A stretch of DNA of 64,000 nucleotides from Macrotis lagotis (lineage: Eukaryota > Chordata > Mammalia > Peramelemorphia > Peramelidae), in contig NC_133661.1 in assembly GCF_037893015.1 (NCBI RefSeq), positions 227,573,157 through 227,637,156 of the forward strand. Reading direction: 5' to 3'. Made by a program: the position numbers and the translations under genes. Positions 1 through 11,730 of the stretch are shown here, piece by piece (the first letter of the stretch is position 1; every line of letters begins with the position of its first letter). The notes below the pieces were generated by a model. That model worked only from the letters and a program-made list of their open reading frames with translations. It did not search any database and was not told the DNA's origin.

Positions 1-365
1 TAGTTAACCGTATGTTGATTCTGTTAACCTTTTTAAAAGCTCCAAATTTTATCACTTTAATTTTTAAGGTGTCAATTTATCATTTAATTTTGAGTTGTAT
101 TTTTGTATATGAACTTTTATTTGTTGCTTTTCTCATTTGTTTTAAAAAGTCACATCTCATTTTAATGACTTTTTCTTTCTGTTTTTAATTCTCAAAGTGT
201 TTGGGGATGTATCTTTTCTTTTAAGGACTGTTTTAGCTGCATATCTGAAGTTTTAGAATGTTGTTTTATGGCTGTCATTTTTTTAAATCAACTCCTCTAT
301 TATTACTATGATTTGCTCTTAGACTCATAAATTAGTTGGGGTTAAATTATTTCGTTTCTATTCAA
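1..365 (-). mobile_element. Antisense L1 ORF2 fragment
   Basis: Read on the minus strand this resembles the 5' half of L1 ORF2: the region whose antisense reads AAGGACTGTTTTAGCTGCAT followed by a short-spaced AATGTTGTTTTATGG. Many stops; an old, decayed copy that probably continues after 1690. Confidence 0.55.
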
Positions 366-1680
366 ATTTGGGTCTTTTTTTCCCCAAGCAAGACAACTTT
401 ATTTTTTAAAATCCACCAACCATGGAAAAGAAACTCCATACAGTAAATCAAGTAGGGAAGGCAGCAGGGGGGATCTTGAGGCGACAAGGAGACAAGACAT
501 GCTCTCACATGCTCAGTTCTGAGTTAGGAAGAGATGAATAGGTTTAAAAGGATAGAATAGCCAGCAGGAAGGGAGCCTAGGGAATGACCATAGCTTATTG
601 ATTCTAAAAAGGTTAGTGAAATCTTATTGGTTCTATTTTCTTGAGAGATGGGAGAGTCGGTCATTGCACATTGGAGATCTGAAACTGAGGAAGATCAGGA
701 TTGAAGTTCAGTCCCATCAACAAATATAGAATTAAATTTATCACATCTAGAGAAATAGAGATCATTTCTATGGAAAGATGCTGGAAGACTTCATTTGCAT
801 TGGGAACAATAGGAAACTAAAAATCTCAATATCTTTAGAGATTACCAGTGGGGATCTTATGAGGAGGCAGGGGAAGGTCTTCTCTCATCTCATAAAGTCA
901 TCCTTCCCCACTTCTTTCTATTTTCATACAAAATTCTTAGTTAACTACTCAGAAAACCACCAGAAAAGAGGTAGAAGCAGAGTGGTCTGTGTCCTTTGAG
1001 CTGTATGGGGGAAGAAGTGCAGGAGTGTACATCCCTCACTAGCAGAGGCCACTTTGGTGCAGCATCTTCTGGGCTCATGTACAGGGAGGATCCAACTTTT
1101 ATTTCTGAGCCACAGTCACCAATGGGTGGTAGGGCAGTCCAATCCATAGCAATCACGATCAGAACTGCTGAGATGAGGAAGGTGAACCCTGAAGTATCAG
1201 AAAGTTTTTGTTTCCACACACTCTAGGAAAGGAGTTTAGTAGGGCTAGCAGGACCAAGAGTAGAATGAGGAGGTTCAGAGTTGCTTGCAGCTTCTACAGC
1301 AGGTCCAGGAGGGAATAATAAACTTAAATTCATGTCAATGTGATAAATCATAAATTGCAATTCAATTCTTTGACTTCACAGCATTTCTACACCATCTGGG
1401 CCAATGATACTATTCTTTTTTTTTTTAAGTTTTTTTTTTTTTTTGCAAGGCAATGGGGTTAAGTGGCTTGCCCAAGGCCACAATGATACTATTCTTAATG
1501 AAGTTTGTGACCTTCCCCACAGACAGTCCAGGACACTGGTGTGTTCACTGATCAGGTAATGCTAGGAGCAAGCCCAGGATATAAAGGCCAACAGAAACCA
1601 TATAGAAGAGGGCTTGGAGAAGAAACATATTTAGATATCACAGGTACAGTCAGAGAAAGAGTGAACTTTAGATCTTTTCT
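366..1680 (-). pseudogene. Possible processed pseudogene inserted in an L1
   Basis: A block of about 1.3 kb interrupts antisense L1. On the minus strand its end reads AATAAA, about 18 nt, then a run of A (plus-strand 366-400), as a retroposed mRNA would. A 92-codon open frame (1219-941) has one hydrophobic stretch (FTFLISAVLIVIAMDW). I cannot match it to a parent gene. Possible target duplications at the two edges (around GGGTCTTTTTTT and AGATCTTTTCTT) are too low in complexity to trust. It could instead be an unfamiliar LTR or LINE fragment. Confidence 0.32.
1418..1481 (-). mobile_element. 5'-truncated WSINE1-type SINE with target duplication
   Basis: Only the 3' end of the SINE is present (antisense, GGCAATGGGGTTAAGTGG). 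It is flanked by an exact 15-bp duplication AATGATACTATTCTT at 1403-1417 and 1482-1496. It sits inside the candidate processed pseudogene, so it is younger than it. Confidence 0.85.
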
Positions 1681-1689
1681 TTGAAGACC

Positions 1690-3560
1690 TTTTTTTTAAA
1701 TATAATTTTTATTGTGTTGTGTATAATACTTCTTGCTTTCTGCATCACCAAGGATCTATCACATCTAACTTTTCTAAAATTCTATTCCAGTCCTTTACTT
1801 CTTTATCATTTATCTTTTTGTAAGACTTTTGTAGGCCTACATAGAGCACATACAGGTCTCCAACAACTATAATTTTATTATCTATTTTTCCCAGTAAATT
1901 AACTTTTCCTTCAAGGAGTTAGATGTTCCACCATCCAGTGCATAAATATTATACATTATTTCATTATCTATGATACATTTTATCAGAATGTAATTTTTCT
2001 CATCTCTTTTGTATTTTTACTGTTGTTTTGATCAATATCCCTGATTTTTTAAATTTCCTTGAGGTATGATAAATTCTAACTCAAAATTGCACTTTGTGAT
2101 CTTTATTTCAGTATTTGTTGTAAACAACATATTATTCGATTCTGCTTTCTAATTCATTTGCTACCCTCTATTTTGCGGTTGAGTTCATTTCATTCATTTT
2201 CCTGATTGATATTTTTCCATCTTTTATAAACTCTTATACCATACCATTCAGTGCACAGCTCCCTAATTCCCTCTTTACAGTGAAGAATGTTAGAAAGAAA
2301 AAGAATGTAATCAGCACTAGTAATCTGGAGGGGAGCAGAGAAAGTGGTTTGAACTTACTCCCTATACCTAGTTCAGTTTTTGATCTTTGGTTTTTATACT
2401 TTCTTTTTTATCCCCCTTGATCATTCACCCTCTAAAATTAAAGTTTGTTTTACTTGTGACTGTTTCCTTTCAGACTTTTACCCTCTTAATGTTTATGTTA
2501 TTCTCTCCTACTACCAACTACTCCATGGTTGTGTGCTCTTCTTACTGCATACCCTAATTATAAGGTAAATTTTCTCTTTCTTCTATCACTTTCTATTACT
2601 TTTCTTTCCTCTCTACCATATCAATAATATGGAACCATGCCATGTTTGCCTTTCTTTACTCCATATTTGACCAGTAGAGTTCTAAGGAGTAATCATTACT
2701 TATCCTTTTAGCCCTTCTTGTTATTCAAGTTTTCTAGTTTTCTCTCGTCTCCTGTATTTGTATTTAAGTTTCTACTCAGTTCTGACTTTTTCATTAGGAA
2801 TGCTTATGGGTCCATTAAAAAAATCTTTTAGATTATATTCAGTTTTTCAGAGTAAGTTTTATTTGGTGGTAAACCTTTATTTTTTGCCCTTTGGAATATC
2901 ATATTCAAAGAGTTTATAGTAGTTGCAGTATTGTCTTGTGATCCTGACTGTGGTTTCTTGTTCGCTGAACTCCTATCTGCTCAATTGATTTTTTTTTAAC
3001 TTTAACCTGTACACTTCGGATTTTGACTGAAATCCTTGGGTATTTTCAATTTTAATTCTTTTAGGATGAAACCAATGATTTCCTTCTATTTTTACTTTGT
3101 TCTGTTTCTATAATAGATACATTTGAAATAAGGTATCCAGGTTTCTATTTTGGCATTACTTTTAGGGAGTTCAATAGTTATTTTCCTTAAATTTGTTTAC
3201 TTTGTCCCTTTCTTGAAGCCCTGACATATTCCAACTGGTCAATTGTGCCTACTATAGCAGATCTCCTAGAAGATCTCTGGGGCTTATGCTACCCAGATTC
3301 TGGTTTGTTTCCTCCTAAGGTTTCAGTGTGGGAAGCCTCCTCAGTGTCATGGCTTTTACCTCCTTTGATTTGTTTCCACAGGTTCTTCACAAATTTTTGT
3401 GAAATTATGGATAGGATGGAAATGCTTTTAGCTGTTTTCATTTTATTTTTGTTTTATCATTATTCCTTCTGGTTCATTTTTAGAATTTTGCTGAAATATT
3501 TGAAAGAGACCTAGGTTCCTCTAGGATTTTTCACAATGCCATCTTTAATCATAAGTTCTC
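1690..3560 (-). mobile_element. Decayed antisense L1: ORF2 start, ORF1, 5' UTR
   Basis: From left to right this antisense element passes through ORF2-like sequence (1690-2250), a poorly conserved part, and ORF1 C-terminal sequence near 2870-3150 (compare the HAL1-C copy at 44740-44900). It ends in 5'-UTR-like sequence (3245-3560). Heavily mutated; open frames of 60-90 codons here are accidental. Confidence 0.5.
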
Positions 3561-3571
3561 TATAGTTTTTG

Positions 3572-3731
3572 TATTTTTTTTTTAGGTTTTTTTCCCAAAG
3601 CAAATGGGGTTAAGCGGCTTGCCCAAGGCCACACAGCTAGGTCATTATTAAGTGTCTGAGACCGGATTTGAACCCAGGTACTCCTGACTCCAGGGCTGAT
3701 GCTCTATGCACTGTGCCACCTAGCTTTCCCC
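3572..3731 (-). mobile_element. WSINE1-type SINE, full length
   Basis: Antisense copy from the T-rich tail (3572) to the head GCCACCTAGC near 3725. It carries the typical middle ACACAGCTAGGT and TTTGAACCCAGG. No clear target duplication. Confidence 0.88.
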
Positions 3732-4104
3732 TCATCTTCATTTGCTTATGATCTGTATTTGCAGATTTCAAATATATTACAGTGGGTTTCACAAGGGATT
3801 GAAGAATTTCTGATCCTGATGAGGAATGTAATTAGTCTATGGATACATTCCTAGGATATTATGATTAAAGAGATTTGGGATAGAGGTCTCATTTTAAATG
3901 AAGTTATTCTGAACTTAACCACCACAAAGAGGATTGTCATATTCATAGCAGAACACCAAAATAGATGGTTTTGTGAAATTATGAATCTCAATTTCCTACT
4001 GCTTGCTTAAAAAAAAGTATACAATAAATTCTACATAGTATTTTCAAAACTATGCTTCTATTTTCTTTTGTACACCAAAAAAAAAAAAACTCCCGTGGTA
4101 GTGG

Positions 4105-4560
4105 GCATTATTTTTTTGACATTACTATTGTCAAGCTCCTCTTTTTCACCTGTCTCTTTTGCCAATAAACTGAGAGAGAAAAAGAAAAAAAACTTGTAAA
4201 AATAAGCATAGTTGAGCAAAAAGAATCCATTCAGGGCCATGTCCAAAAATATATACCTCTTTTTTGAACCTTGTGTCCATCACTTCTCTAACAGAAGATG
4301 AAAAATATACTTCCTCTGGATATATGGTCAGAATATTGATCAGAGTTCTGAAAACTTTCAAAGTTATTGTATTTATAATTTTTGCTATCTTTGTCTAAAC
4401 TGCCTCAGATCAATCTCAACTGTTTCAGTTCATACTATTACAATTCTCTGAAATGGCCTCTTGTTATTTTTTATGATGAAATGAGATTCTATTGCATTCA
4501 TGCTACAATTTGTTGAACTCTTCTCCTGTTATCTAAGATGATCTGGGGCAGTTTTTGCTT
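4105..4560 (-). mobile_element. Marsupial L1 3' UTR fragment
   Basis: Antisense. It includes the CATAGTTGAGCAAAAAGAAT...CCATGTCCAAAAATATAT pattern also seen near 8215-8275, then the ORF2-end signature around 4470-4520 (TTCTATTGCATTCATG). Degraded. Confidence 0.5.
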
Positions 4561-5160
4561 TTCTGTTTTCTTGCCTCCCTCCCCACCCCCCGCTCCCAAG
4601 TTTGCTTTTGTCCATGGTTATTCATTCTCTGATATTAAACTTTCTCCTTCTACCCCTGTTCTTTTCAAAGTTGAGTTTGATATGTTTTACTCAAAAATTT
4701 CCAGCCCTTTTTTGATCACTGAGGAAAGAAGAGGTCTGGAATTTATGGGAAATGGGTAAGGAAATCTATTAGGAAGAAATGCTACAGTGAGGATCCAATT
4801 GAGACTGAAAACAAATTTGTGGTGGACCTAGTCAGCTCTGTTATCTGAATTTCTCTGGTTAAGGGATTCCTAATCTGGGCTCCATGGACTCTATGGTCAG
4901 GGAATTAATGAATGTGCATGGTAAACCATGTCTCTTGCTCATAAAAATTTTGCACTCTTTATCACAAACCTAAGCTTGGCATTGCTTTCCATAATCTAGT
5001 TTCAGCTACTTTTCAGTCTGTTCTGCATCACACACACACACAAAATGAGTAGGGAGAGCCTATCATTTTTTGATGAAAGTCAAGAGTTTAAGCTTGATGG
5101 TGCTGCAAGTTCAACATATTTAGGACAGTGGTAAACAAAGAGACAAGTTTCTATTTCCTC
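4561..5160. other. Unannotated intergenic stretch
   Basis: AT-rich, downstream of the gene's 3' end. It contains a short (CA)n at 5031-5042. No gene, splice pair or clear repeat seen. Confidence 0.5.
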
Positions 5161-5164
5161 CCAT

Positions 5165-5412
5165 TCTAGTGAACTTTAATGAATTAATAGACACTTATTA
5201 AGCACCTACTGTGGGCTAAGCACTGACCACACAAAAAATTTACAGCTTAATAGGAGAGACAGCATGTAAATAGATATATTAAAAAAAAGCTATTTATAGG
5301 ATAAATAGGAAAATACTAATTGATAGAAGGCACTGGAATTAACAGGAGTTAGAGGAAGCTTCCTGTTGAAGGAGGGATTTCAATTGGGACTTCACTAAGC
5401 AATAATGTGGTT
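5165..5412 (+). mobile_element. L2 LINE 3' fragment
   Basis: Reads ATTAAGCACCTACTGTGGGC, then a middle part resembling the L2 'aggagagacagcatgtaaa' region, and ends GGAAGCTTCCTGTTGAAGGA. This matches the well-known L2 3' end in order and spacing. Confidence 0.65.
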
Positions 5413-6989
5413 ATCATTTGCCATGTAAAATATAGTCATTTATAAAATAAGGTTACAAACAGGTCATAAACAACAAGTTTTATTATTGTAAACACAGACC
5501 ATCTGTTCAAATTGTAGTTGTTAGAATCTTGCTACTGAGGGATTTATCATTTGCAGGCAAATGGAATAAAGTTGATATACCTATAGTTACATGGGCATGA
5601 ATCAGAAGATACAAATCATTAAATTTTAATGAATTAGTCATAAATCAGTTATCTATAATGTTCATCCTTTGTAGTTTGGTTTAAAAAGAAAATATGTTGA
5701 CCATCTCTGGAATTGCCTTGCTAAGATCCATCAATTACATCTGTAGTAAGAAGGTCAAGAAGAAATAAATTTCTAGAGTTTTCAAGTGACTTCAATAAAG
5801 GCTTAAAAAATGTCATTATCAGATGGTAGAGAATAATACTTGACCCCCATGGGAGCACTAGCCTAACTGGCTATTTCTTCTGTGCTATCTTTAGGATGTC
5901 ATTGAAGTTGTCATATGCAATAGATTTTAAATGCACACAATTATTATTTTTATTAAAAATTTTACCTTCATCTAAATGAATAGAAAGGACCTACCCAAAT
6001 CTCCTGTATTGGTGTACTAAGAGAAGGAAGAAAAAATTGGTTTATTTAGTTCACGCAGTCATCACACTTAAAAGGGCATAGTATATCAAGACAGCAATCT
6101 TTGTCATGACCTTCCTGGCTTCCCTAGGTCCCAACTAAAATCCTCCCTCCTATAGGAAGCCTTTCCAAGGTAAATGGAAAGAGCAAAAAGAATTAATAGA
6201 ATGCTGCGTAACTATAATGACCCATTTATCCTAAATAGTTTGAAAACCCCCGCACCAAACTTCAACAACAATGTACCTTTCTCCATTTTTTTCTGGCAGT
6301 GGGAGACTATGGGTATGGAAACTACTCATACTGTCAAATTTGACTGATGTATTGATTGGTTTGGTTAAATTGTAATTTTTTTTTTTTTGCAGAGAATGGA
6401 ACCACTGTTGTTACAAGAAATGGCCCATAAGGAAAATATATTCAGAAATTAAAAGGACATAAAAACAAAAGTTATAAATAAAACAATTAAAAATTATAAA
6501 TAAAAATGTGTCTATGTCTATATATGTATTTGAATATATGTCTATATATACATTTATGGGTATACATATATGTCTATCTTATCAAATCTATGAAGAAATT
6601 GATTTAAATATTCACAAAAGTACTTTTCTAGGTCTAAATTGTATAATTATAGAGATCTTTAGGAAAATAAGGGATGAGATGTCTTAACTGGCAATCTGGA
6701 GGTCTCTGCCTTATCAATATAGTTTGTTCCAAATGGGAACCTAATAAGTCAGGCAGATAGTGAATTGCTAGGGCTTGAGCTCCCAAGAACCAAGCTAGGA
6801 ACAAAAAGAATTAAGGATCCCAGCTGCATAAGGGGAATGGATGATGACTTGGTCCTGTGTGTCAAACAAGCAGACTAGGTTTGACAATAATAACAAAGTC
6901 ACATTATGAAGCAGTGAATTCTACCAATATTTACAGCAACTTTTGAGGCAAACCCTGGAGAAAGCAAGATGATAAAATGTGTTGGCAGA
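5413..6989. other. Downstream flank of the gene, mostly unassigned
   Basis: AT-rich. A short L2-like piece is likely at 6105-6180 (CTTCCTGGCTTCCCTAGGTC...GGAAGCCTTTCC). An AT-rich alternating stretch (tatatgt/tatata) lies at 6510-6580. Nothing else recognised. Confidence 0.45.
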
Positions 6990-7443
6990 AACAATTTAAC
7001 TAAATTATCATTTATTTACTCTTTAGGAGTTTCAATTGTACAAATAGCATCTTTCACAGTGGACAGTGGGAGCCTTATATAGAAACATGAATAACATTAG
7101 AGTCAAACTTGCTGAGACAAGTTTGAATCTTTAAGACAACAATGAAGCTATTTTAAAATCGAATTTCTTTTAAGCATTTTTCCTACTTTAATAGCTCCAA
7201 TTCAAAATATATGTCTAACAAAGTGAATTAAAATATAATATGTTGCTTTAGGAATAATACAAATAGGAAAGATCACCATCTTTAGTTTTTTGGACAGATT
7301 TTCTTAAAGTTGTCTTGTTCAATACTTTTTTCCAAATAGTTTTTTTAAAATGGATAGTCTCTGTGTAATTCTATTCCCAAGAAAAAGAAAAAAAATCCAG
7401 TGTCTGGGCTGTGTTAGTCTCCTTTCAGACTGCTTTAAGCTTT
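6990..7443 (-). other. 3' UTR of the minus-strand gene with poly(A) signal
   Basis: Starting just after the TGA, about 450 nt of AT-rich sequence without recognisable repeats ends at AATAAA (minus strand, 7016-7011). I saw no earlier canonical AATAAA on this strand between the stop and that site. The cleavage site, placed near 6990, is an estimate from usual spacing. Confidence 0.55.
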
Positions 7444-7560
<117 letters not shown>

Positions 7561-7839
7561 TCAGAAGAAAGACACCCCCCCCCCCATGTGAAACTGAGAA
7601 CCATCATGTGCAAGATTTATGGGAGGACAGCATCAAAATACTCAGAGGACAGACAGGCAGTGGTCTGCAACACAAAAAGGAGTTGTTTTATTCAACTGAC
7701 TTTTATCCTAGAACATTCTTTTTCCAAGTAGAAAGTGATATAGACCATATGGAAAAAAAAAGACACATGGAATTGATTGTGTACAATTCAGTACCACAAT
7801 AGCAGACAGTAAAAATAACAATTGCCCAGATTTCTACAG

Positions 7840-7960
7840 AATATTACATTACCTAACTGTATCCTCATTCAACTCTATAAGGTAAGGTAATCTTAAGGAG
7901 CATCTCATTTTACAGATGAAGAAGGAAACTTAGAGATATAAGTGAGCAAATAGAGCCAGG
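7840..7960 (+). repeat. MIR-type fragment
   Basis: Contains ATCTCATTTTACAGATGAAG followed by GGAAACTTAGAG, the MIR core layout. Old, short. Confidence 0.5.
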
Positions 7961-8104
7961 AAGACCCCTAAGTATTTTTTTCAAGGTGGTTTACTATAGT
8001 AAAGCAAGTTGATTCACTTTATTAAGTCTCAGTTTTTTCTTAAGTGAAATAACAGTTAAAACTGAATGATATCTAAGATTCCTTCGAGAATCCTATGATT
8101 CTTC

Positions 8105-8300
8105 TCTTTTTTTCAATTCAATTTATTATTCATTCATGATATTCCTCCCCTTCTCTCTCTTGTCTTCTTCATATGGAGGGGTGAAGGGAATAAAGAAAAA
8201 AAGAAAACCTTTGTAACAAGTATATAGTCAAGAAAAACAAATTCCCAAATTGGGTACATCAAAAATGTATGTCTCTGAATTCTATGATTCTGATCATCAA
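8105..8300 (-). mobile_element. L1 3' UTR fragment
   Basis: Antisense; shares the order of motifs with 4180-4260 (TAGTCAAGAAAAACAAATTC then AAAAATGTATGTCTC). Confidence 0.45.
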
Positions 8301-9284
8301 AGCTGGTTTTTTGAGGAGTTTCTGCTGTAAATAATATCCAGAGAAACAAAAAGAAGAGCTTGTGAGGTGCAAATTTAAATAACTGGGAAGCCTGGGCTTG
8401 GACCATGCACCCTTCCACTAGTTAGTACCTTATATATGTATTTTCCATTTCCCATTCTTTCCATTTTAACCTCTCCTCCATTAATACTCCATTATTTTTC
8501 TACCCCACTGTATACTCGGATTTACTTTCCAATAAATAATGGCCTTAAATGATCAAACTCAAAAAATATGTCACTTGACTAATGTTTCCATTAAATATAG
8601 CTGGACCAAAATGTGATTTTTTTTAAAAATGAGGTCAATACAATTTTTCAATCACTAAAAGAATTGTGGCATTTAATAATTTAAATAGGGGGAAAAACCA
8701 AAGCAACTGTATCAATCTCTTTTATTAGAAACAGTCTCAAGCTTTTTTCAGACTGTCTGTTTTTCGTTATGAATCCTCACAGTGAATATTTAAACACACA
8801 CACACACACACACATTTATATACTCTGATAGCCTCAGTTTAAAAAAACAGATGCTGATTTATTTTTGCAGAGTCGACACTTGTGACTTTGGGTATTACTC
8901 TCTGGCATTAAGATTTGCAAGGAGGTACAATTTTTCTATCCTTATTAATGAGACTCTAATAAAGTTTTGCTCAGATGCCCCAATGTGACATGGAGGTGAC
9001 TCTGGTTGTCCGAAAGCTATGCCAATGGACCACAAACCCTGGCAGGTTGTGCACGGAGCTGGAAAGGTCTTGAGAATGAGTCTGGCTGCAGAGTGTACAG
9101 TACGTCTGGCATGCAAAGACTAGGCTCGCTAAATCTGGAAAGGCTCGTCACCAGTTTGACTGCAGGGTGATGAGATTTTTTCCGCCATAGCAACTGATAT
9201 TGACTGTTTACTAAGACATAGAGGAATTGTGACCTGAATCAGGCAAGAGACTATCCATACCAACAGAATTACAGAATATTAAAT
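8301..9284. other. Intronic stretch with a (CA)n and an unexplained segment
   Basis: Contains (CA)n at 8793-8813. The part at 8930-9190 is less AT-rich than its surroundings, carries several CpGs and has no repeat signature I know. The 73-codon minus-strand frame in it (9116-8895) shows no splice sites or recognised motif. Confidence 0.4.
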
Positions 9285-9508
9285 ATACTGGAGTAGTTGT
9301 TCAGGCATTTTCAGCTGTGTCCAACTCTTCATGACCCCATTCTCTGGGCAGAGATACTCAAGTGCTTTGTCTCCACCTCATTTGATAGATGACGAAATTG
9401 AGGCAAATGGGGTGTAATGACTAGCCTAAGGTCACACAACCTAATATCTGAAGTCAGATTTGATGAATCTTCTTGATTCAAGGTCTGGCATTCTATCCAC
9501 GGAGTACC
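9285..9508 (-). mobile_element. MAR1-type SINE (tRNA head, RTE-like tail)
   Basis: Antisense: it opens TTGTTCAGGCATTTTCAGCT...TCATGACCCCATT (RTE-like tail) and ends at the tRNA-like head near 9500. Flanked by imperfect CAGAATATTAAA / CAAAATATTAAA. Confidence 0.75.
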
Positions 9509-9592
9509 AAAATATTAAAGGGAAAAACAATCAAAAAAGGGCCCAGAGCCTGAGACTTGAATTGTGAATTACCTTAAAGCTATTCATCTAGG

Positions 9593-9735
9593 GGCAGCTA
9601 GGTGGCGCAGTGGATGGAGCACTGGCCCTAGAGTCAGGAGGACTTGAGTTCAAATCTGCCCTCCGACACTTAATAATTTATTAGCTGTGTGCCCCTTGGG
9701 CAAATCACTCAAGTCCATTGCCTTAAATAAAGAAC
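9593..9735 (+). mobile_element. WSINE1-type SINE, left member of a composite pair
   Basis: Starts GGGGCAGCTAGGTGGCGCAG and ends in a poor tail (GCCTTAAATAAAG). The 5' duplication AAAGCTATTCATCTAG at 9577-9592 is matched not right after this copy but after the second SINE, at 9970-9985. Confidence 0.88.
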
Positions 9736-9805
9736 TATAGGATCTGATGCCAAGAGAAGGGGGCAGAACCAAGATAACATTGTATACATTAAAAACAACA
9801 TTGTG

Positions 9806-9969
9806 GGGGCAGCTAGGTGGCACAGTGGATAAAGCACTGGCCCTGGAGTCAGAAGTATCTGGGTTCAAATTTGGTCTCAGACACTTAATAATTACCTAGC
9901 TGTGTGGCCTTGGGCAAGCCATTTAACTCCATTTGCCTTGCAAAAACCTAGGGAAAAAAAAAGAAAAAA
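9806..9969 (+). mobile_element. WSINE1-type SINE, right member of a composite pair
   Basis: Full-length copy GGGGGCAGCTAGGTGGCACA... with a good A-rich tail. It has no target duplication of its own. Its tail is followed by AAAGCTACTCATCTAG, the partner of the sequence left of the first SINE. Confidence 0.88.
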
Positions 9970-10004
9970 AAAGCTACTCATCTAGTCACTTTGAGTCACT
10001 TCAA

Positions 10005-10105
10005 TGTTAAGGCTGTAGGCTCCTGAACACATCTTTGCCAAGAAAACTTCAAATGAGGTCACAAAGAGTTGGACATGACTTGAAAACCAAATGAACAGCT
10101 AATAA
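10005..10105 (+). mobile_element. MAR1-type SINE, 3' RTE-like tail only
   Basis: Reads ATCTTTGCCAAGAAAACTTC...GAGGTCACAAAGAGTTGGACATGAC, the usual MAR1 3' part. Confidence 0.65.
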
Positions 10106-10274
10106 GTCACTCCCTTGATCCATCCTAAACTTCTATAATTGACAGGATTTGATATTATGGGGTGTATCTTTCAGGCCTTGCTTTTATTTCTTTTATTCAA
10201 CCAATTATTCTTCCCAACTTTGTCACTCAAAATCTGATAAGTGTGTTTTCGATGTCTTTATTCAAGTCAATGAT

Positions 10275-10332
10275 TGATTGGGAGGGAAATTGTAAAACTC
10301 AAAATAAATAAAACCTTTCTTAAAAAAAAAAA
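10275..10332 (+). mobile_element. Very short L1 3' terminus
   Basis: GGAAATTGTAAAACTCAAAA followed by TAAATAAAACCTTTCTT and an A run. This matches the last ~50 nt of the L1 at 55004-55854. Confidence 0.65.
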
Positions 10333-10639
10333 AGAAAATGCTGTGGCATATTACTAGAGGCTGCCATCTAGGTTGACATGGATCTATTAATTAATCTATT
10401 ATATTAATCTTTGCATTTGACTTAAGTCAGATCCCCTAGGCCTGTATCAGCACAATCACGAATGCTAACTAAATATAATTTTGAACTCTTTTTGCCATTG
10501 TGGGAAGACAATTTTTTTTTGCTTTTTTTTTTTTGGTAGTTAGCTCTTTCATTACTAGCTAACTCTTTTCTTCCTCTCCAAATAGTGCCTGAATGAATAT
10601 AATATGCCAGGAAAGGCATTGGAATATGGTGAAAAAGAC

Positions 10640-10800
10640 ATTAGATTAGACCTCCAGAGATATGTATACAAATTTCTATTCAACTCTTTTTTATTCATGT
10701 GACCTTAGGCAAAGCACTTAACAATCTTAAACATTAGCTACTTCTAATACAAACCTAACTTCATGGGGTAATCTTGGGCTATTGATAATTGGCACAAAGT
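10640..10800 (+). repeat. MIR-type fragment
   Basis: Contains GTGACCTTAGGCAAAGCACT followed by a TTAAC motif, the MIR core in sense orientation; decayed. Confidence 0.5.
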
Positions 10801-11399
10801 AGCTATAACACATGGTCTCTTTCAAGAGGTGAATTTCCAAAGACCTTTTAGGACTAATGCCAACTTAGCCTTAGTGTTTTTTGCAGGCTTTCAAAGAGAA
10901 GTTATTTCTTATTCTGATGTTCAGCATCCACTTTTGGAGAAATGAAAGCACAACCAACATGGAGACTCTGCAAAATTGTTCAAATGGTTTAAAGAGCAGG
11001 CTGTCAATAGAATCTTATATCCAGTGATGATGAAGATTGGATAAGATGGGACCCATTTTCAATAATGCACACAAGACATTCATCACCTCTGGATAAGTCT
11101 TCAGTTCTTTTCTGGCACTTTATTTCTAGTAATTTTCTAAATTGAACACGTTTTTGGACTGCAGCTGGGCGTATCATACTGTCCATTATCTGAGTGTCTT
11201 ACGTTTGTAATGTGTTAAGATGTTCCCGATTCACAGACTCCAACTTAACCAGCTGTTTGGAGGAGACCATGGTGTGCTGCTCAGGGAGTACATAGGAGCC
11301 TAAGAAACATTATTCCTTGGAGAAAAGAACTCCCTATAAGGCAAATTTCCTGAAGGGCTTAGTGATGGAAATATTCAAAGAACTTCATTAAAAGAAGTT
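10801..11399. other. Intronic stretch, nothing recognised
   Basis: AT-rich unique-looking sequence. The 60-codon minus-strand frame at 11186-11004 has no splice-site support. Confidence 0.4.
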
Positions 11400-11730
11400 T
11401 CATGTTTAAGGAAGCCTGACACTCACACCCAGTCCTCAGCCCAATTATCTGGAATTCCTTCAGATATTTGCCTTAGAATTCCTGGCTTCCTTCTAGGCCT
11501 AGTTGCTGGGGATAAACCTCTCTTGATCTCCTTTCCCAATTGGGGGGGGGGGTGTCACATGAGGTAAAATATTTAAAGCTCTTAGCTGTAAATGCTCTTT
11601 CCTGATTATAACTATTTTGTATACTCCTTTATCCCTAAGTAACATGTAAGGTCCTGGAAGATGGGAATGATTGTTTTTGTCTCTGGTGCAGTACCTTGCA
11701 CAAAGTGGGGAAATTAGTGTTTATTATTCT
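11400..11730 (+). mobile_element. L2 LINE 3' fragment
   Basis: In order: AGAATTCCTGGCTTCCTTCT near 11475, a GATCTCC segment, then GGTCCTGGAAGATGGGAATG and CAGTACCTTGCACAAAGTGG. This is the layout of the L2 3' end. A G-run at 11544-11552 interrupts it. Confidence 0.6.

Noticed and set aside
9593..9969. tRNA genes within the SINE heads
   Set aside because: tRNA-related promoter-like heads only; no complete cloverleaf and copies are dispersed with target duplications.
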